From Desulfobacterales bacterium (lineage in GTDB: Bacteria > Desulfobacterota > Desulfobulbia > Desulfobulbales > BM004), in assembly GCA_030621655.1 (NCBI GenBank), contig JAUXHH010000012.1, forward strand, positions 1 through 16,139: a stretch of 16,139 bases of DNA, written 5' to 3'. The notes beneath the pieces were generated by a model, which worked only from the letters and a program-made list of their open reading frames with translations, made no database searches and had not been told where the DNA came from. Below, one piece after another: positions 5,495 through 13,896 of the stretch; positions within the stretch are counted from its first letter, which is position 1, and each line of letters opens with the position of its first letter. The position numbers and the translations under genes were made by a program.

Positions 5495-8005
5495 ATGTCC
5501 ATTTCGAATTTACCCGAACTGCCAATACATGATATTCTGCCGGAGCTGCTGTCGGCTCTGGCCAAAAGCTCTGCCGCTGTTCTGACAGCGGAACCGGGTT
5601 CCGGGAAAACCACCATAGCCCCCCTTGTCTTGCTGGATCAGCCCTGGCTGGGCGGCCGCAAGATCATTATTCTTGAGCCGCGGCGTCTGGCCACCCGGGC
5701 CGCTGCCGCCAGGATGAGTGAACTGGTGGGTGACAGGGTCGGCGGCACCATCGGCTACCGGGTCCGTTTTGACAGCAAGGTGAGCCGGGCCACCAGAATC
5801 GAGGTGGTGACCGAAGGTATTCTGATCAGGATGCTGCAGAACGATCCTGAGCTTGGCGATATCGGGCTGGTGATCTTTGATGAGTTCCACGAGCGCAGCC
5901 TGCAGGGTGACCTGGCTTTAGCCCTCTGCCTGGATGCACGACAGCTGCGGCAGGGTCTGAAGGTGCTGGTCATGTCAGCCACCATTGACAGTGGCGAGAT
6001 CGGGGCTCTGCTCGACAATAGTCCGGTGATAAGCGGGCAGGGCCGCTGTTTCCCGGTGTCCGTCGAATATCTGCAGCGTCAATCAACCGAATCTATTACC
6101 GGTCGAACGATCAAGGGTATTGATAAGGCCCTTGTTGAACAACAGGGCGATATTCTGGTTTTCCTGCCGGGTGCAGGCGAGATCCGTTTTGTTCTGGACC
6201 ATTATGATAAAAGAACGGACCTGGTCTGCCTACCGCTCTATGGCGACCTGCCCCTGGAAAAGCAGAACCTGGTCTTTGCCGGGGTACCGGGTAAACGGCG
6301 GTTGATCCTTACCACCCCCATTGCTGAAACCAGTCTTACCATCGAAGGCATCACCACCGTGGTTGATAGCGGCCAGCTCAAGTCCCCACGTTTTGACCCG
6401 GCCAGCGGCCTGACCCGTCTCGAGACAATTCCGATCTCCAAGGGCTCGGCAGAGCAAAGGGCGGGCCGGGCAGGACGGCTTGGTCCTGGTCATTGCTACC
6501 GGCTCTGGACCCGGGGTGAGCAGTATTCAAGACCGGATTTTCTGCCGGCCGAGATCATTAATGCTGATCTCGCCCCCCTCATGCTGGAGCTGGCTCTCTG
6601 GGGTGTCAGCGATCCCGGCCAACTTGTGTGGATCGACCCACCCCGCCGGGGTCAGATCAACCAGGCCAGAAGTATCCTTCTTGATCTTGGGGCCATTGAT
6701 GAAAAACTTGCCATCACCCCCCTGGGAAGGCAGCTGATCAACTTCCCCCTGCATCCCCGGCTGGCCCTGATGCTGGTCCATGGGCGACAGCAAGGGCTGA
6801 GCAGGCTGGCCTGCCGGTTGGCGGCAATACTGAACAATCGCGATCCCTTGAAACAGGAGATCGACCGTCAAAGCACCGATATCGAAGAACGGCTGCAGCT
6901 TCTGGAAATTTTTGAACGGGACGGGGCTGTTTTGGTACGGGCAAAAGGCGGTGATCCGGCTCAATGCCGCCGGATTTTAAGGGAAGCGGCCCAGTACCGG
7001 AAACTGCTTGGTAAAACCCCGAAAGATTCAGGGCAGGCAAGCGCAGCGGGCAACCTTCTGGCCAGTGCCTATCCGGACCGGATCGCCCATAAAAAACCGG
7101 GCAGTGCACAGCATCTGCTCGCTTCCGGGCAGGGGGCGATCCTGCCTGCTGGTGATCATCTCGGCCAGGCCGAACTGCTGGTCGCTGCCAAACTGCATGG
7201 TGGCAAAAAACAGGGACGTATTTTTCTGGCAGCGTCCCTGTCCATGGACGAACTCAGAAACGATCATGCCCATCTTATCGAGACAGAAAAAACAGTCCGC
7301 TGGGACGCGGAGCAGAAAAGGGTTGTTGCTGTGGAGGAGGAGCGGTTTGGCAGCCTGGTGCTCTCCCGGAAGAAATGGCCGGGAGCCGATCCGGAGCAGC
7401 TCAGCCAATGTCTGCTGCAGGGTATCCGGCAGTCCGGTATCACCTGTTTGCCCTGGCAGAAAAAAAGCCGGGAATTGCAGGCCCGCATTCAGTCGGCCCA
7501 CCTCTGGCAGCCCGATAGCTGGCCTGATGTGGCCGATGAAACCCTCCTGCAGGATTTATCCTGGCTGCAACCTTATCTGACCGGGGCCAGAGGTTTTAAT
7601 GATCTGAAAAAACTGGACCTTGTTGATATCCTTCTCGCCCGGCTTTCCTGGCAGGAGCAGCAGGAGTTGGATCGAATCGCCCCCACCCATATTAAAGTGG
7701 CCAGCGGTTCCCGGATCAAGCTGCGCTACCGGCCCGGTGAGGTGCCGGTCCTGCCAGTGAGGATCCAGCAGATGTTCGGCTGTGCAGAGACGCCCACCGT
7801 GGCAGGCGGCAAAATACCGGTCCTCATCCACCTGCTCTCTCCGGCTCAGCGTCCCATCCAGGTCACCTCAGACCTGGCCGCTTTCTGGAAAACCACTTAC
7901 CGGGAAGTCAAAAAGGAACTGGCCGGTCGCTACCCCAGGCATTACTGGCCGGAAAACCCGCTTGAGGCCCAGGCCACCAACAGGGCCAAGCGCAGGAAGC
8001 CCTGA
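5495..8005 (+). CDS. hrpB: ATP-dependent RNA helicase HrpB (DEAH-type)
   Basis: An 836-residue cytoplasmic superfamily 2 helicase, the usual HrpB length. The motor motifs are in order: Walker A GSGKTT (35-40), motif II DEFH (129-132, the HrpB variant of DEAH), motif III SAT (161-163), TTPIAETSLTI (273-283) and motif VI QRAGRAGR (321-328). The C-terminal part contains the HrpB-specific region ending ...RYPRHYWPENPLEAQATNRA. HrpB hydrolyses ATP on RNA; its cellular role is poorly known. ATG 5495 is the first in-frame start after a TAA at 5483, and its ribosome binding site is weak. The gene looks GC-richer than hisD and nadE. It converges with the HD-GYP gene, leaving only 68 bp between, with no clear terminator. 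Confidence 0.96.
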   Translation: MSISNLPELPIHDILPELLSALAKSSAAVLTAEPGSGKTTIAPLVLLDQPWLGGRKIIILEPRRLATRAAAARMSELVGDRVGGTIGYRVRFDSKVSRATRIEVVTEGILIRMLQNDPELGDIGLVIFDEFHERSLQGDLALALCLDARQLRQGLKVLVMSATIDSGEIGALLDNSPVISGQGRCFPVSVEYLQRQSTESITGRTIKGIDKALVEQQGDILVFLPGAGEIRFVLDHYDKRTDLVCLPLYGDLPLEKQNLVFAGVPGKRRLILTTPIAETSLTIEGITTVVDSGQLKSPRFDPASGLTRLETIPISKGSAEQRAGRAGRLGPGHCYRLWTRGEQYSRPDFLPAEIINADLAPLMLELALWGVSDPGQLVWIDPPRRGQINQARSILLDLGAIDEKLAITPLGRQLINFPLHPRLALMLVHGRQQGLSRLACRLAAILNNRDPLKQEIDRQSTDIEERLQLLEIFERDGAVLVRAKGGDPAQCRRILREAAQYRKLLGKTPKDSGQASAAGNLLASAYPDRIAHKKPGSAQHLLASGQGAILPAGDHLGQAELLVAAKLHGGKKQGRIFLAASLSMDELRNDHAHLIETEKTVRWDAEQKRVVAVEEERFGSLVLSRKKWPGADPEQLSQCLLQGIRQSGITCLPWQKKSRELQARIQSAHLWQPDSWPDVADETLLQDLSWLQPYLTGARGFNDLKKLDLVDILLARLSWQEQQELDRIAPTHIKVASGSRIKLRYRPGEVPVLPVRIQQMFGCAETPTVAGGKIPVLIHLLSPAQRPIQVTSDLAAFWKTTYREVKKELAGRYPRHYWPENPLEAQATNRAKRRKP

Positions 8006-8073
8006 AGTACCAAGCTTGGGCCTGGCACATTATTGCAGGCACATTGGGTTAGGTGAGACAATACTGTATTCGA

Positions 8074-9528
8074 TCAGTAGCCGGAAAATATATGCTCTGC
8101 GGGTTGGATTCCAAAGGTGGAAGGATGATAGGTTTCGATGATTTCCCTCATATAGTCACCTGTTTCGGCATCCCTTTCGGCCAGGTTAACAGTTGCTCCC
8201 TGTTTATACCTGCCGTTAATATCTTTTTCCATGATGCAGGCAAGGGGGGCTTTTTCCCCTTTCATTCTGGAGGAACTGATAACCAGGGCCAGTTCGCCGC
8301 TGTTCAGCTTCAACAGGGTGCCAACCGGGTAGACACCAAACATATTTATGAAAACCTTTATGAGGATGGGGTCGAAATCCTTGCCGGCACCATCGAGCAT
8401 GAAGCCCAGGGCGCGGTCGGGACTCATAATGGTTTTTCGGTAAATCCGTGGTGAGGTTATTGCATCATAGACATCGGCAATGGAAATAATTCTTCCGAAA
8501 AGGGTCAACGGCTTTTTCCAGTTGGTATAGGGATATCCCGACAGGTTGTACTTCAGGTGGTGCTCAAAGGGAGGCAGCAGTATTTTGGCTTTGCGGTCGC
8601 GGGATGTTCTGAGCTTGGTGATCAGTCTAGCACTGTTGAGTGAATGCTCCTCCAGCAGTTTGAGTTCCGCGTCATCAAGTTTGCCCGGCTTGTTAAGTAT
8701 TCTGTCCGGGACTTCAATTTTTCCAAGGTCGTGAAAAAGGGCACAGATCCCAAGACGCTCCAAAGAGCGCGGGGAAAGATTGATGTGCTTGCCGATGCAC
8801 ATGGAAAGAATGGCAACGTTCACCGAATGGGTGAACGTATAGTCGTCAAACACCCGAAGCGTGCTGATGGCAGAATAAACTTCATCGTCCTCAATAAGAT
8901 GCGTTACCATGTCCTGGATTACCCGTACGGTTTTTCGCATGCCAACCCGGCCCTTGCTTGTAACCTTTTGGGCAACCTCTTTGAAAGAGGCCGAGATATA
9001 GGTGTAATCTTTTCTGGCCCATTCTCTGCGCTCTGATTTGCCTTTGAGCGTGGAGAGTTTGTCTTCCTGAGGCTTCTCCGGTTTTTTTAAAACTTCTACC
9101 CAGTCTATATTTTTTAAATTCAGGCCGGTTTGGAGGAAGGCAACCGGATTTTGTCGTTGGTCCGCACTATCAAGCAAACGCATGAAGGCGAGAATGGCTT
9201 CATTGGAGGCCTCTCTGGATGCCAGGGAAAATTTCAGCCCTTCGAGTTCGCGGGCATTGAAATAGCGCGCCATATTGTCAATCAGATTCTTTGATATCCT
9301 GTTGTAAGAGAGCTGCTTATCCTGGATAAAAAAGTGGTCGTTGGAGATTTTGATGGTTAAGGATTCGCCCTGCATACAACTGGCAAAAGAGTCATAAAAT
9401 TTGGAGATCCCTGCTGTAACCAGCTTGTGATCATCCTTGTGGATTCTTGTTGTCTGAAGCAGGCTATAGAAGGAGTGCAGAAAATTCTCATAAAGCGTGT
9501 ATGATCTGTATTTGGGAAGATTAGCCAT
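8074..9528 (-). CDS. HD-GYP domain protein, probable c-di-GMP phosphodiesterase
   Basis: HD-GYP proteins hydrolyse c-di-GMP through a bi- or trinuclear metal site. The 484-residue protein has a roughly 185-residue N-terminal helical region with no domain I recognise, then the HD-GYP domain (about 225-410): H234 (FTHSVNVA), HD pair 266-267 in LFHDLGKIEVPDRIL, HH 323-324, GYP 331-333 and D352 in SIADVYDAI. The metal ligands are therefore present, although the usual DGTGYP loop reads NLSGYP. No membrane segment is visible. I place the start at ATG 9528 (MANLPKYRSYTLY), with GGAG upstream; the frame stays open further up only because it overlaps the previous gene. It overlaps the HEAT-protein gene by 8 bp, indicating translational coupling. 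Confidence 0.92.
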   Translation of the reverse strand: MANLPKYRSYTLYENFLHSFYSLLQTTRIHKDDHKLVTAGISKFYDSFASCMQGESLTIKISNDHFFIQDKQLSYNRISKNLIDNMARYFNARELEGLKFSLASREASNEAILAFMRLLDSADQRQNPVAFLQTGLNLKNIDWVEVLKKPEKPQEDKLSTLKGKSERREWARKDYTYISASFKEVAQKVTSKGRVGMRKTVRVIQDMVTHLIEDDEVYSAISTLRVFDDYTFTHSVNVAILSMCIGKHINLSPRSLERLGICALFHDLGKIEVPDRILNKPGKLDDAELKLLEEHSLNSARLITKLRTSRDRKAKILLPPFEHHLKYNLSGYPYTNWKKPLTLFGRIISIADVYDAITSPRIYRKTIMSPDRALGFMLDGAGKDFDPILIKVFINMFGVYPVGTLLKLNSGELALVISSSRMKGEKAPLACIMEKDINGRYKQGATVNLAERDAETGDYMREIIETYHPSTFGIQPAEHIFSGY

Positions 9529-11293
9529 TACTGTCTTCTCCAGATGCATCAATTTTTGCCATTGCCTTGTCAAAAGCTTCCCGGACAACCTTAAATTTAC
9601 TTTTTGAGGCGGTCTGGAGAATATTCTTTGCTGCCCTGGTGTCCAGTAATGCCAGGGCAGTGGCGGCACCTTCGCGATGGATTAACTTGCCGTAACCTTT
9701 AAACCAGTTCCACCCCTGGTCAAGAAGAATTCGCCGCAGAAAAGGGGTTGCGGCTGCAGAGCCGCAGCGGCCAAGGGCCTCGTAACAGGCAAGGATATGG
9801 GCTGTATCCTTTTTGTCGAAATTTTCTTTTATATATTTCAGGAGCATGTTTTCCAGCACAGAGGATCTTTGCATGGCGATACCGGCAAAGATGTCTTTGC
9901 GGATTTCCTTATGGGGATCATCAATAAGAGAAAACAGCTTTTGTACGAAAAACGGGTCCCTGACAAGCAATACTCTTATGCCTTCCCTGCGTACTTTTGC
10001 AGAGGGGTGTTCAGTCATCTTGAAAAAGATTTTATTGGTACGGCCCTTCTTTAATCTGCTGAGCACGGGGAGAAGACTCTCCCCTAATTCCTTTTCCGGA
10101 GAGTCTAAAAGTTTCTCCAGCGGTTCCAAATCCCTGAGGCACAGGTATTCAATAGCCTCCAGGATCATTTTCCGGACCGCTGAGGATCTGGTTTGTATGA
10201 GGATGGGTCCCAGGGAAAGAATGCCCGTCGGGGATAAAAAGAGGAGTATCTGGCGGAGTGCTTGTATCTTCTCAGTATCGCTATCATTCAGCAGCATCAG
10301 CTTGGCGGTGATAAGATCAAAGATTTTGGAACTGGATAAATCCTGAAAAAACCCCTCGATCAGAAGACGTACCCAGTCATGTTCGTCGGATGCATCTCTG
10401 TAAAGCAATTGGTGCAGAGACTGGAAAAGGTTGAGCAGCAGTCCGTACTCGTCCTGTTCTATGGCTTCAGCCACTTCTTCCAGAGTAAAGTCGAGGACTG
10501 ATGAAAAGTTGTACTGGTCAGTCTGGCTGCCGAGGATAACAAGTAAGACATCAAAAATATCCTCTGTATTATCCCAGTTTTCTTCTTCCAGGACCATTTT
10601 CTGCAGCTCTTCGTATTCGGCAGGTGAAATTTCCCACAGTTCTTCACTGATGGAAGGATCGGCAATACTCCTGGTGGATATGTCATTGCGCCTGGGGCCT
10701 TCCTGTTGCTCTGTCTTTTCCGGCTCAATATGCTTGGCGGAATCTTCTGTCTCAGGGAGCGAGGGATTGATATTTGAAAAGTCAATCAGTGGAACATCCT
10801 GCCAGAAAGTATCAACGGCCTTGATATTTATATGCTCCAGATTTCCATCAATGAGGCCGGTAACGATATCACCCTCCGTTTCCTCCTCCAACTCCCTGTA
10901 TTTGTTCAGGATGTTAAAAAAAGAGGTCAACTCCTCCTGGCGCAGACCCTGCCGGAACTCAAGCCATTGAATGCCATCGCGGTAGAGCAGGGAAACGATA
11001 TCTTCAGACGGAGTGTCTGACGATACTTCATGGAGGGTCTCGGACTCGCAAAGCAGGCTGTCTTTTTTTACTGACAGCCGTAAGTCGCTATGGGTAGAAA
11101 AGAAAACGCTGAAGGCAGACTCAAGGTTTTCAAGTGCTTTTATTGATGCAGCATGCCTTTCCGGATACAGGCAGTAACTTTTCCAGGCCAGCAGTAGAAC
11201 ATTGACTAACTGCTTAGTATCCTGCAATTCCTGGGCTGGAAGGAGGGAGTCCTGCGAGTGTTTTATATGCTCAGCTGGTTTGCTTATCTGCAT
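9521..11293 (-). CDS. HEAT-repeat-like protein coupled to the HD-GYP protein
   Basis: About 590 residues. The N-terminal third (LLLAWKSYCLYPERHAA and following) is acidic and helical, the middle is a Glu-rich linker, and the C-terminal half is a series of helix pairs typical of HEAT repeats: LEPLEKLLDSPEKELGESLL, EHPSAKVRREGIRVLLVRDP, DDPHKEIRKDIFAGIAMQ, and a final GAATALALLDTRAAKNILQ. Such repeats bind protein partners; no catalytic motif is seen and there is no signal peptide. The partner is probably the HD-GYP protein, whose gene overlaps its 3' end. The start is uncertain: ATG 11293 and TTG 11323 are both in frame and neither has a clear ribosome binding site. The 136 bp upstream, back to the GNAT gene, show no convincing promoter. 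Confidence 0.78.
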   Translation of the reverse strand: MQISKPAEHIKHSQDSLLPAQELQDTKQLVNVLLLAWKSYCLYPERHAASIKALENLESAFSVFFSTHSDLRLSVKKDSLLCESETLHEVSSDTPSEDIVSLLYRDGIQWLEFRQGLRQEELTSFFNILNKYRELEEETEGDIVTGLIDGNLEHINIKAVDTFWQDVPLIDFSNINPSLPETEDSAKHIEPEKTEQQEGPRRNDISTRSIADPSISEELWEISPAEYEELQKMVLEEENWDNTEDIFDVLLVILGSQTDQYNFSSVLDFTLEEVAEAIEQDEYGLLLNLFQSLHQLLYRDASDEHDWVRLLIEGFFQDLSSSKIFDLITAKLMLLNDSDTEKIQALRQILLFLSPTGILSLGPILIQTRSSAVRKMILEAIEYLCLRDLEPLEKLLDSPEKELGESLLPVLSRLKKGRTNKIFFKMTEHPSAKVRREGIRVLLVRDPFFVQKLFSLIDDPHKEIRKDIFAGIAMQRSSVLENMLLKYIKENFDKKDTAHILACYEALGRCGSAAATPFLRRILLDQGWNWFKGYGKLIHREGAATALALLDTRAAKNILQTASKSKFKVVREAFDKAMAKIDASGEDSNG

Positions 11294-11459
11294 TGACTGG
11301 TCAAAAAGAGTAGTACATTTCAAATTTGTTGAGAGCAGGATTTATTGATTGAATTGAACGGGCCATGGACCGTGATGATACACAATTTTGTAGATTATGC
11401 ACTCCTCAAAGGTTTTCCCTTTTCAGAGCCGAATCGGGACCGGAAACAGTTGAAGATCG

Positions 11460-12137
11460 CTATAGTTTTCTGCTAAGGCTCAACATGCCCGGTGCGCAGA
11501 TTTCTTTCTCAAAATATTTATCGCGCGTTTTCTCAATAACCTCAAACCCCATTTTTTTATAGAGTTGCAGAGCTGGTTCATTGCCGTCATACATAACTAT
11601 CTGTGCCAGGGAATATCCCTGTTTTCTGCCTTCAGCCATTACTGCCACCAGTAAACGTTCTGCCACACCCCGGCCGCGATATTCCGGCATGGTTGCCACG
11701 CTGTCGATGACCCAGGCATTATCAATATCCGCCGGCAGGCAGGTTAAGATTGCGGCGGCGCGCTCGTTGGCTTTCTGAAACGCCTGGCTGGGCAAGTTTA
11801 GTTTTTTATACACTTCAGGGAAGGCCTGCTGCAGAGCCTGGTAACCTGATTTTTTCGGATCATAACCTCCCAGGCTCCCTACAGGGACATTGTCAGTCGT
11901 TTCCGCGATGAAATAACATGTGTAGTGAAACAGATGCGGAATCTCAGTGACAACAATGTGTTCCAGAAAGCGCAGACATTCCTCTTCCGGTGCGTTTAAA
12001 ACAAACTCCCAGATACCTTTGGATACATGGGCCCGGCCTGCAATAAGAATGGACCTGGCCAGAAAGGCTGCATCTTCAGCCCGGCATTTTCGTATCTGTA
12101 TATCCATTGCGGTACAAGGTGAAGCGCAGGTCGTCAT
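11460..12137 (-). CDS. GNAT-family N-acetyltransferase
   Basis: A 225-residue cytoplasmic enzyme that would transfer an acyl group from acyl-CoA to an amine; the substrate is unknown. GNAT motif A is clear: VIDSVATMPEYRGRGVAERLL (143-163), with RGRGVA (154-159) holding the pyrophosphate of CoA. Motif B follows with NEPALQLYKKMGFEV (186-200). The first 140 residues are longer than in minimal GNATs and include FHYTCYFIAETTDNVPVGSLG. ATG 12137 overlaps the TGA of the preceding small gene (ATGA), so it is probably translated by re-initiation. The next in-frame ATG (12107, MDIQIRKCRAED) fits where the domain begins and is an alternative start. Confidence 0.9.
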   Translation of the reverse strand: MTTCASPCTAMDIQIRKCRAEDAAFLARSILIAGRAHVSKGIWEFVLNAPEEECLRFLEHIVVTEIPHLFHYTCYFIAETTDNVPVGSLGGYDPKKSGYQALQQAFPEVYKKLNLPSQAFQKANERAAAILTCLPADIDNAWVIDSVATMPEYRGRGVAERLLVAVMAEGRKQGYSLAQIVMYDGNEPALQLYKKMGFEVIEKTRDKYFEKEICAPGMLSLSRKL

Positions 12138-12146
12138 AACCTGCGC
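12124..12146 (-). promoter_or_regulatory. Hairpin enclosing the stop/start overlap of two genes
   Basis: GCGCAGGT (12124-12131) and ACCTGCGC (12139-12146) are perfect 8-bp inverted arms. On the minus-strand mRNA the 7-nt loop reads UAUGACG and contains the overlapping AUG (GNAT start) and UGA (stop of the 62-aa gene). Such a stem would hide the start from free ribosomes and open when the upstream gene is translated. Confidence 0.55.
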
Positions 12147-12322
12147 CGGCTCTTCTTTTTCTCCTGGGATTTTTCTTCCAGAGTTTTTAATTGTTTTTGA
12201 ATTTCTTCACTGAATGCCACCTTGCCTTCCAGGAGGCATCCGGGCCTGCCCATAATGCAATTTGTTTTCAGCTTCAGGCAGTCTTCAGTGTTAAAGTCAA
12301 AATTTTTACAGGAAAATGTCAT
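12134..12322 (-). CDS. Small cysteine-containing protein, function unknown
   Basis: A 62-residue protein. Its first half has four cysteines (C5, C15, C22, C29) in the frame SCKNFDFNTEDCLKLK followed by TNCIMGRPGCLLEGKV, a spacing that could hold a metal or disulfides. The second half is a charged helix ending in a Lys/Arg run. There is no signal peptide. The ATG at 12322 has no good ribosome binding site. I believe it is a real gene because the cysteine pattern is regular and its stop overlaps the GNAT start. It lies 90 bp after the 73-aa gene, in a neighbourhood with a thiol peroxidase, so a redox or metal role is possible but unproven. Confidence 0.6.
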   Translation of the reverse strand: MTFSCKNFDFNTEDCLKLKTNCIMGRPGCLLEGKVAFSEEIQKQLKTLEEKSQEKKKSRRRL

Positions 12323-12412
12323 GGTAATTCAAATGGTTTATTTATTGATGTTGTCTGTATATGAACGAACAAAAGACGTTCTACTCTTAAAGGTCGCTGG
12401 GCTTAATAGCTT

Positions 12413-12634
12413 TCAACGCAAATAGATAGTTTTTAAATGGGCAAGCTGATCCAGATTGTCAATGATATCGGCAACCTCTTTAGATGCATCTGAGTATACC
12501 TGCATAAGGTGGACCGATCCCCCTGCCTTGATGACCTCTTCAGCTTTTTTGAAGTTTGTCTCTATGAATTCTCTGTTACCGGTATCCCTGGCACCGGCCA
12601 AATCCGATTTGCTTATTTCAATCACCTGCGCCAT
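12413..12634 (-). CDS. 73-aa protein of unknown function downstream of tpx
   Basis: A short acidic cytoplasmic protein beginning MAQVIEISKSDLAGARDTGN. It looks like a small alpha/beta fold: an N-terminal strand, a helix (NREFIETNFKKAEEVIKAG), a strand (SVHLMQVY), a helix (DASKEVADIIDNLDQLAHL) and a final strand KTIYLR. No catalytic motif or cysteine is present and I do not recognise the family. AGGAG lies 8 nt before the ATG at 12634; an ATG two codons earlier (12640) is only 2 nt from it and therefore less likely. It follows tpx by about 25 bp and is surely in the same transcript. Confidence 0.72.
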   Translation of the reverse strand: MAQVIEISKSDLAGARDTGNREFIETNFKKAEEVIKAGGSVHLMQVYSDASKEVADIIDNLDQLAHLKTIYLR

Positions 12635-12659
12635 ACTCATTTCTCCTGTTCAGTAATAA

Positions 12660-13172
12660 TCATCCTGTAAGCTGCGAAAGGGCAAGCAGTGCAGCATCGT
12701 AATCAGGTTCCTGGCCGATTTCCGGGATCTGTTCCGTATAGGCTACCTTCCCTGACCTGTCGATAATGACAACAGCCCTGGACAATAAGCCGGTCAAAGG
12801 CCCGCTTGTGAAGGTCACCCCATAGTCCAGGCCGAATTCCGGAGAACGGAAAACTGAAAGGGGTATTACATCATTAAGCCCCTCTGCCTCGCAGAAACGC
12901 TTGTGGGCAAAGGGGAGGTCCGCTGATATGCACAGTACGACAGTATCAGGGGATTCTCCTGCCTCCTTGTTAAAGCGTCGAACCGATGCTGCGCAGACCG
13001 ATGTGTCCAGGCTGGGAAAGATGTTTAATATGATGTTTTTGCCGCCGAAATCCTGCAGGTCCGCTTCAGAGAGGTCTGATTTTACGAGCTTGAAGGAAGG
13101 GGCTGGCATGCCGACAGCCGGCAGGCTGCCAATTGTCTGGACCGGGTTACCTTGAAGTGTGATCTGGCTCAT
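12660..13172 (-). CDS. tpx: Thiol peroxidase (atypical 2-Cys peroxiredoxin)
   Basis: Reduces hydrogen peroxide and organic hydroperoxides at the expense of thioredoxin. The 170-residue protein has the normal Tpx length. The peroxidatic cysteine is C60 in PSLDTSVCAASVRRFN, and the resolving cysteine is C94 in FAHKRFCEAEGL, the spacing that sets Tpx apart from other peroxiredoxins. C81 is an extra cysteine. The N terminus (ITLQGNPVQTIGSLPAVG) is also typical. There is no signal peptide. ATG 13172 is preceded by a full AGGAGG. That ribosome binding site is formed by the last two Arg codons of the upstream hydrolase gene, which ends 2 bp before tpx, so translation of the two is tied together. Confidence 0.97.
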   Translation of the reverse strand: MSQITLQGNPVQTIGSLPAVGMPAPSFKLVKSDLSEADLQDFGGKNIILNIFPSLDTSVCAASVRRFNKEAGESPDTVVLCISADLPFAHKRFCEAEGLNDVIPLSVFRSPEFGLDYGVTFTSGPLTGLLSRAVVIIDRSGKVAYTEQIPEIGQEPDYDAALLALSQLTG

Positions 13173-13174
13173 AG

Positions 13175-13849
13175 TTACCTCCTGGGCTTATTTTCAATAA
13201 AATGGATCATCATCTGAACGATATTTTCCTTGTGCTTGCTGTCGAATAAACGCTGGGCATGTTCCGAAGAACCCGTGAACTCCTTATAAGTCTTGGGATC
13301 GGAAGAACCAATGTACAGGTTATAGACTTCAGCATTTGAACTGACCATATCATCTTCAGCAACAATAAACAGCTTTCTAACCTGTTTGCTTTTTATGGGC
13401 CTGCCACCCGCAGGGGCAAGGAGAATTACAGAATCCACCAAAGGGTCGATTGTGTCCTGCAGAGTAAACAGCACTCCGGCGCCGCCGGCGCTTGCACCAA
13501 CCATGGTGATTTTTTTCACACCCTTTGCCTTGAGGAATTCTATAGCGTTTAACAGGTCAGGCGTGGAGCCTGAATTGAGGGCAACAGAACTGATTCCCAA
13601 CTCCTGGAAACGTTCTGCCAGAAAATGCCAGCTCTCTTTGCTGAACATTGCTCCAGGTGCAAGAATTACTGCACGTGGAGATTTGCCGGCAAAGTAATCC
13701 GCTTTGGTTTCTGCAGTGCCGACACGTATAATTTTTACTTCCTGAAAATGCATTCCGTTTGTTTCACCTTGTGAGGTGGTTGCAATGGTTTGTTGGAATA
13801 TACCAAGCACAAGCCCAATTGCCAAACAGTAGATGCTTGTTCTTTTCAT
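13175..13849 (-). CDS. Secreted alpha/beta-hydrolase
   Basis: A 224-residue serine hydrolase of unknown substrate. Residues 1-24 form a signal peptide (MKRTSIYCLAIGLVLGIF, then TIATTSQG), so the mature enzyme is periplasmic. The alpha/beta-hydrolase signatures are AVILAPGAMFSKESWHFLAE (oxyanion region, 60-79), the nucleophile elbow GASAGG with S120 (118-123), acid D166 or D167 in VAEDDMV, and H197 in TGSSEHAQRLF. It is small, without an obvious lid domain, and resembles dienelactone-hydrolase-like or esterase proteins. ATG 13849 follows GAGGTG at a good distance. It is the first gene of the minus-strand run and is tightly coupled to tpx. Confidence 0.88.
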   Translation of the reverse strand: MKRTSIYCLAIGLVLGIFQQTIATTSQGETNGMHFQEVKIIRVGTAETKADYFAGKSPRAVILAPGAMFSKESWHFLAERFQELGISSVALNSGSTPDLLNAIEFLKAKGVKKITMVGASAGGAGVLFTLQDTIDPLVDSVILLAPAGGRPIKSKQVRKLFIVAEDDMVSSNAEVYNLYIGSSDPKTYKEFTGSSEHAQRLFDSKHKENIVQMMIHFIENKPRR

Positions 13850-13896
13850 TGTAATGCACCTCGCATCATGGATTGTTGGTGCTCCTTTCTGGTTAA

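Noticed and set aside
6527..6964. 145-codon minus-strand open frame inside hrpB
   Set aside because: Mirrors GC-rich hrpB codons and has no recognisable domain or start signal.
8006..8073. Bidirectional terminator between the converging hrpB and HD-GYP genes
   Set aside because: Only a 10-bp palindrome (CCAAGCTTGG) and a 5-bp stem are present, and neither is followed by a T run.
9529..9669. 47-residue N-terminal extension of the HD-GYP protein
   Set aside because: This stretch overlaps the end of the HEAT-protein gene in another frame, and a GGAG precedes the internal ATG at 9528.
9813..10346. 177-codon plus-strand open frame inside the HEAT-protein gene
   Set aside because: Ser-rich translation with no motif, antisense to a well-supported gene; a shadow frame.
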